From contig NZ_AOFQ01000049.1 of the NCBI RefSeq assembly GCF_000495915.1, positions 1 through 60,609 of the forward strand: DNA of 60,609 nucleotides, given 5' to 3'. Every line of letters starts with the position of its first letter. Position 1 is the stretch's first letter. Position numbers and translations under genes: made by a program. The DNA is from Stutzerimonas chloritidismutans AW-1 (lineage in GTDB: Bacteria > Pseudomonadota > Gammaproteobacteria > Pseudomonadales > Pseudomonadaceae). The notes below the pieces were generated by a model. That model did not search any database. It saw only the letters and a program-made list of their open reading frames with translations, and was not told where the DNA came from. Positions 56,810-60,609 of this stretch are shown here, in pieces.

Positions 56810-56831
56810 AGCCCGGCTCAGGCCGGGCTTT
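56810..56831 (+). terminator. First hairpin after rpsU
   Basis: An 8-bp stem AGCCCGGC / GCCGGGCT with a 4-nt loop is followed by only TT. It lies 24 bp after the rpsU stop and could act as a partial terminator or mRNA end protector. Confidence 0.65.
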
Positions 56832-56859
56832 GCATTGCATGCTTACTCCGCTTCGCCAG

Positions 56860-56882
56860 CCGGCGAAAGGCCGGAGTTTTTT
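56860..56882 (+). terminator. Terminator/attenuator between rpsU and dnaG
   Basis: A stem CCGGC / GCCGG closed by GAAAG is followed by AG and six Ts, a good intrinsic terminator, 42 bp before the dnaG ATG. An internal terminator here is known in the E. coli operon and limits primase synthesis. Confidence 0.75.
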
Positions 56883-56923
56883 CATTTCCGGCTCATGCAA
56901 TGCGAGCGTAATCAGATACCTCT

Positions 56924-58867
56924 ATGGCCGGCCTGATCCCCCAATCCTTCATCGACGACCTGCTCAATCGCTCCGACATCGTCGAGGTGGTCGGCTCGCG
57001 CATCCAACTGAAAAAGGCCGGCAAGAACTACAGCGCCCTCTGCCCTTTTCACAAGGAAAAGACGCCCTCGTTCAGCGTCAGTCCGGACAAGCAGTTCTAC
57101 TATTGCTTCGGCTGCGGCGCTGGCGGCAATGCGCTGGGCTTCGTCATGGACCACGACCAGCTGGACTTCCCCCAGGCAGTCGAGGAACTGGCCAAGCGCG
57201 CGGGAATGGAAGTCCCCCACGAGGAAAGCGGCCGCAAACACAAGCCACGCCAGCCAGTCGATTCGCCGCTCTACCCACTGCTGGCTGCCGCCGCCGATTA
57301 CTACCGCCAAGCCCTGAAAAGCCACGCTACCCGCAAGTCGGCCGTGGAGTACCTCAAGGGCCGCGGCCTGTCCGGCGTGATTGCCCGGGATTTCGGATTG
57401 GGCTTCGCCCCGCCCGGCTGGGACAACCTGATGAAGCATCTCGGCGGCGATGCGCTGCAGCAGAAAGCGCTGATCGACGCCGGCCTGCTGATCGAGAACG
57501 CCGAGAACGGCAAACGCTACGACCGCTTCCGCGATCGCGTGATGTTCCCCATCCGCGACAGCCGCGGCCGGGTCATTGCCTTCGGCGGTCGCGTTCTGGG
57601 CGACGACAAGCCCAAGTACCTGAATTCGCCGGAAACCCCGGTATTCCACAAGGGCCAGGAACTCTACGGCCTTTACGAAGCGCGGCAGGCCAACCGAGAT
57701 CTCGACGAGATCATGGTGGTCGAGGGCTACATGGACGTCATTGCACTGGCCCAGCAAGGCTTGCGCAACGCCGTGGCCACCCTTGGTACGGCAACCAGCG
57801 AAGAGCATCTCAAGCGCCTGTTCCGCATCGTACCCAGCGTGCTGTTCTGCTTCGATGGCGACGCGGCCGGACGCAAAGCCGCCTGGCGAGCACTGGAAGC
57901 CACGCTACCGAACCTACAGGATGGCCGCCGGGCGCGCTTTCTGTTCCTGCCCGACGGAGAGGACCCGGACACACTGGTCCGCGCCGAGGGCACCGATGCA
58001 TTTCGCGCGCGCATTCAGCAGCACTCACAGCCACTGGCCGATTACTTCTTCCAGCAACTCAGCGACGAAGCCGATCCACGCTCACTGGAAGGCAAGGCCC
58101 ATTTGGCCACCCTGGCAGCGCCGCTTATCGAAAAGATTCCCGGTGCAAACCTGCGCGCATTGATGCGCCAGCGTCTCACCGAGATCACTGGTCTGAACGG
58201 GGAAGCACTGCAGCATATGGCAGCAGCGCCAACCACCGCACCCAGCAACAACTCGGCCGAGTACGACGACGCCGCCTATTACGATACGGGTTCGCACTAC
58301 GCCGAGACCGACTACTTCCAACCTCCCGAAGCGCCCAAGCCACAACGCGGCGAAAAAAAGGAATGGAAGAAAGACTGGAAAAAATCCGGGCAGCGACCAG
58401 ACTTCAAACCTCGCGGTCCGCGTACGCCAGCTACCGTCGAGCCGCCGACCCTGACCACGCTGCGGACGCTGCTGCACCATCCGGAGCTAGCACAGAAGGT
58501 CGAGGACGTCAGCCATTTCGCCGCAGAAGACGACACATACGCACAATTGCTTGTCGCTCTGCTTGGCACGCTGCAGAAGAACCCGAAGCTGCGTAGCCTG
58601 CAGCTGATCGCCCGCTGGCATGGAACCGACCAAGGGCGACTTTTACGCGCACTTGCAGAGAAAGAATGGCTGATCTCGGCCGACAACCTTGAACAGCAGT
58701 TTTTCGACACCATTAATAGCCTTGCCGCCCGACAGCGGGAACGCCGACTCGAAAGCCTGCTGCGTAAGGCTCGCCAAGGTGAACTCAGCGCAGAGGAAAA
58801 AGACCAACTGCGTAACCTGCTGAGCCGTAATGCAATACCCGCTACACCGACCTCAACTGGCGTCTGA
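56924..58867 (+). CDS. dnaG: DNA primase
   Basis: Makes RNA primers at the replication fork. The 647-residue protein has a CHC2 zinc finger (C40, H43, C61, C64), a Toprim core (EGYMDV near 267 and DGDAAGRKA) and a C-terminal DnaB-binding domain. A Pro/Lys/Arg-rich linker (about 460-505) is somewhat longer than in enterics. It lies between the rpsU terminator and rpoD. Confidence 0.97.
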   Translation: MAGLIPQSFIDDLLNRSDIVEVVGSRIQLKKAGKNYSALCPFHKEKTPSFSVSPDKQFYYCFGCGAGGNALGFVMDHDQLDFPQAVEELAKRAGMEVPHEESGRKHKPRQPVDSPLYPLLAAAADYYRQALKSHATRKSAVEYLKGRGLSGVIARDFGLGFAPPGWDNLMKHLGGDALQQKALIDAGLLIENAENGKRYDRFRDRVMFPIRDSRGRVIAFGGRVLGDDKPKYLNSPETPVFHKGQELYGLYEARQANRDLDEIMVVEGYMDVIALAQQGLRNAVATLGTATSEEHLKRLFRIVPSVLFCFDGDAAGRKAAWRALEATLPNLQDGRRARFLFLPDGEDPDTLVRAEGTDAFRARIQQHSQPLADYFFQQLSDEADPRSLEGKAHLATLAAPLIEKIPGANLRALMRQRLTEITGLNGEALQHMAAAPTTAPSNNSAEYDDAAYYDTGSHYAETDYFQPPEAPKPQRGEKKEWKKDWKKSGQRPDFKPRGPRTPATVEPPTLTTLRTLLHHPELAQKVEDVSHFAAEDDTYAQLLVALLGTLQKNPKLRSLQLIARWHGTDQGRLLRALAEKEWLISADNLEQQFFDTINSLAARQRERRLESLLRKARQGELSAEEKDQLRNLLSRNAIPATPTSTGV

Positions 58868-58881
58868 GGTCCTAGCTCGGC

Positions 58882-58887
58882 TATAAT
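58882..58887 (+). promoter_or_regulatory. Possible rpoD-proximal promoter -10
   Basis: A perfect TATAAT followed by GCTC lies 48 bp upstream of rpoD in the gap after dnaG. No convincing -35 stands 16-18 bp upstream. It may give rpoD transcription independent of the rpsU promoter. Confidence 0.45.
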
Positions 58888-58934
58888 GCTCAGCTTGTTT
58901 TCAGCCCGCCAGAACCTTCAGTGGATAGGGTTAT

Positions 58935-60609
58935 ATGTCCGGAAAAGCGCAACAGCAGTCCCGCCTCAAAGAGTTGATCCAGCGTGGCCGTGAGCAGGGG
59001 TACCTGACTTACGCAGAGGTCAACGACCACCTACCGGAGGATATTTCCGATCCGGAACAGGTGGAAGACATCATTCGCATGATCAATGACATGGGTATCA
59101 ATGTATTCGAGGTTGCCCCGGATGCCGATGCCCTGTTGCTGGCCGAAGCCGATACCGATGAAGCCGCTGCCGAAGAGGCCGCCGCCGCACTCGCTGCGGT
59201 CGAGACCGACATCGGTCGAACCACCGATCCCGTTCGCATGTACATGCGTGAAATGGGCACGGTCGAACTGCTGACCCGCGAAGGCGAGATCGAAATCGCC
59301 AAACGCATCGAGGAAGGCATTCGCGAAGTGATGAGCGCCATCGCTCACTTCCCCGGCACCGTCGACAGCATTCTCGCCGACTATGAGCGAGTGACGACCG
59401 AAGGTGGCCGCCTGTCCGACATCCTCAGCGGTTACATCGACCCTGACGACGACGGCGCCGCTGGTCCTCAGGAGGTCGAGCCGGAAACCCCGCAGACCAC
59501 CGCGAAGCCGGCGGCCGACGACAAGGATGATGAGGAAGAGGACGATTCCGACAGCGAAGAGGAAGAAGGCGATGGCGGCCCCGACCCCGAGGTCGCGCGT
59601 ATGCGTTTCGGCGCAGTCGCCGAGCAGCTGGAGAAAGCCAAGAAGGCGCTGAAGAAGCACGGCCGCGCCAGCCAGCAGGCCGTCGAGGAGCTCGAAGCAC
59701 TCGCCATTCTGTTCATGCCGATCAAGCTCGTACCCAAGCAGTACGACGCACTGGTCGAGCGCGTTCGCAACGCCCTGAGCCAGATCCGCGCCCAGGAGCG
59801 CGCCATCATGCAGCTGTGCGTGCGTGACGCCCGCATGCCGCGCGCCGACTTCCTGCGTCAGTTCCCGAACAACGAGACCAATCTCGACTGGGCCGAGCAA
59901 CTGGCTTCCGGCAAAGGCAAGTATGCCGAAGCCATCGGCAACCGCAAGGAAGACATCGTTCGCTGCCAGCAGAAGCTGATCGAGCTGGAACAGGAATGCG
60001 ACCTGGTCATCGCTGACATCAAGGACATCAACCGTCGCATGTCCATCGGCGAGGCCAAAGCCCGCCGTGCGAAGAAAGAGATGGTTGAAGCCAACCTGCG
60101 CCTGGTCATCTCGATCGCGAAGAAGTACACCAACCGCGGCCTGCAGTTCCTTGATCTGATCCAGGAAGGCAACATCGGCCTGATGAAGGCGGTGGACAAG
60201 TTCGAATACCGCCGCGGCTACAAGTTCTCTACCTACGCCACCTGGTGGATTCGCCAGGCGATCACTCGTTCCATTGCCGACCAGGCGCGGACCATCCGTA
60301 TCCCGGTTCACATGATCGAGACGATCAACAAGCTCAACCGCATCTCCCGTCAGATGCTGCAGGAAATGGGTCGCGAACCCACACCTGAAGAGCTGGGCGA
60401 ACGCATGGAAATGCCCGAGGACAAGATCCGCAAGGTACTGAAGATCGCCAAAGAGCCGATCTCCATGGAAACGCCAATCGGTGACGACGAAGACTCGCAC
60501 TTGGGTGACTTCATCGAAGACTCGGCCATGCAGTCGCCAATTGACGTAGCCACTGTGGAAAGCCTCAAGGAAGCCACTCGCGAAGTGCTCTCCGGCCTCA
60601 CGGCTCCCG
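58935..60609 (+). CDS. rpoD: RNA polymerase sigma-70 factor RpoD, 3' end beyond the window
   Basis: Primary sigma factor. The first 558 residues are visible: region 1.1 (about 1-80), region 1.2 ([18 protein letters not shown]), a highly acidic non-conserved insert (about 180-215), region 2 with the -10-recognising block [30 protein letters not shown] split over 2.3-2.4, and region 3. The window ends before region 4.2. GGATAGGG precedes the ATG. Last gene of rpsU-dnaG-rpoD. Confidence 0.98.
   Translation, partial: MSGKAQQQSRLKELIQRGREQGYLTYAEVNDHLPEDISDPEQVEDIIRMINDMGINVFEVAPDADALLLAEADTDEAAAEEAAAALAAVETDIGRTTDPVRMYMREMGTVELLTREGEIEIAKRIEEGIREVMSAIAHFPGTVDSILADYERVTTEGGRLSDILSGYIDPDDDGAAGPQEVEPETPQTTAKPAADDKDDEEEDDSDSEEEEGDGGPDPEVARMRFGAVAEQLEKAKKALKKHGRASQQAVEELEALAILFMPIKLVPKQYDALVERVRNALSQIRAQERAIMQLCVRDARMPRADFLRQFPNNETNLDWAEQLASGKGKYAEAIGNRKEDIVRCQQKLIELEQECDLVIADIKDINRRMSIGEAKARRAKKEMVEANLRLVISIAKKYTNRGLQFLDLIQEGNIGLMKAVDKFEYRRGYKFSTYATWWIRQAITRSIADQARTIRIPVHMIETINKLNRISRQMLQEMGREPTPEELGERMEMPEDKIRKVLKIAKEPISMETPIGDDEDSHLGDFIEDSAMQSPIDVATVESLKEATREVLSGLTAP

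Noticed and set aside
56830..58596. A 588-codon plus-strand frame overlapping dnaG in another frame
   Set aside because: It is dominated by Arg/Pro/Gly/Ala runs, has no domain, and covers the intact primase gene.

Overview
The window reads as core chromosome of a GC-rich gammaproteobacterium of the Pseudomonas/Stutzerimonas group. Gene content and order follow the rpoD-to-tyrZ segment of Pseudomonas aeruginosa almost gene for gene (order recalled from knowledge, not searched), seen here in the opposite direction. The proteins (Vfr, LptD, AmgK/MurU, an AgtSR-like pair) are pseudomonad in type.

Layout. 1-4761: an rRNA operon on the minus strand (partial 23S, tRNA-Ala, tRNA-Ile, 16S, boxA leader, four tandem promoters). 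4762-9044: tyrS, an M23 peptidase, anmK and erpA. 9156-16808: argC, hemJ, a zinc-ribbon/DUF805 protein, a Ycf46-type AAA ATPase, a HIT protein, coq7, speD, an OsmC protein and vfr. 16854-22371: trpEGDC behind a Trp-rich leader peptide, with gph and rpe upstream. 22476-32991: a minus-strand module for omega-amino acid use: two-component system, ABC importer, gabD and gabT. 33088-36577: a DUF3530 protein, djlA, murU and amgK. About 36.85-39.71 kb: a group II intron with its reverse transcriptase, lying just upstream of lptD. 39776-47424: lptD-surA-pdxA-rsmA-apaG-apaH-glpE. 47695-52528: the prkA-yeaH-spoVR trio. 52625-56373: cca, folK, folB, plsY and tsaD. 56570-end: the macromolecular synthesis operon rpsU-dnaG-rpoD, with rpoD cut by the window edge.

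How the genes work together. AnmK, AmgK and MurU serve peptidoglycan recycling. LptD and SurA build the outer membrane. The trp block makes tryptophan under probable attenuation. The 22.5-33 kb module would sense and import GABA or 5-aminovalerate and convert it through GabT and GabD to a dicarboxylate.

Most notable. (1) A group II intron sits in the 5' region of the essential gene lptD. It carries an extra 51-codon reading frame with a good ribosome binding site and a 12-bp hairpin ahead of its maturase, and a 10-bp direct repeat flanks a slightly larger unit. (2) The sensor kinase of the amino-acid module is broken between its phosphoacceptor and ATPase domains by a 10-bp tandem near-duplication. 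(3) Four rrn promoters, all with 16-bp spacers, are spaced about 100 bp apart. (4) trpE and trpG adjoin directly, at the place where P. aeruginosa carries its R/F pyocin cluster. No CRISPR array, prophage or DNA transposon was seen.
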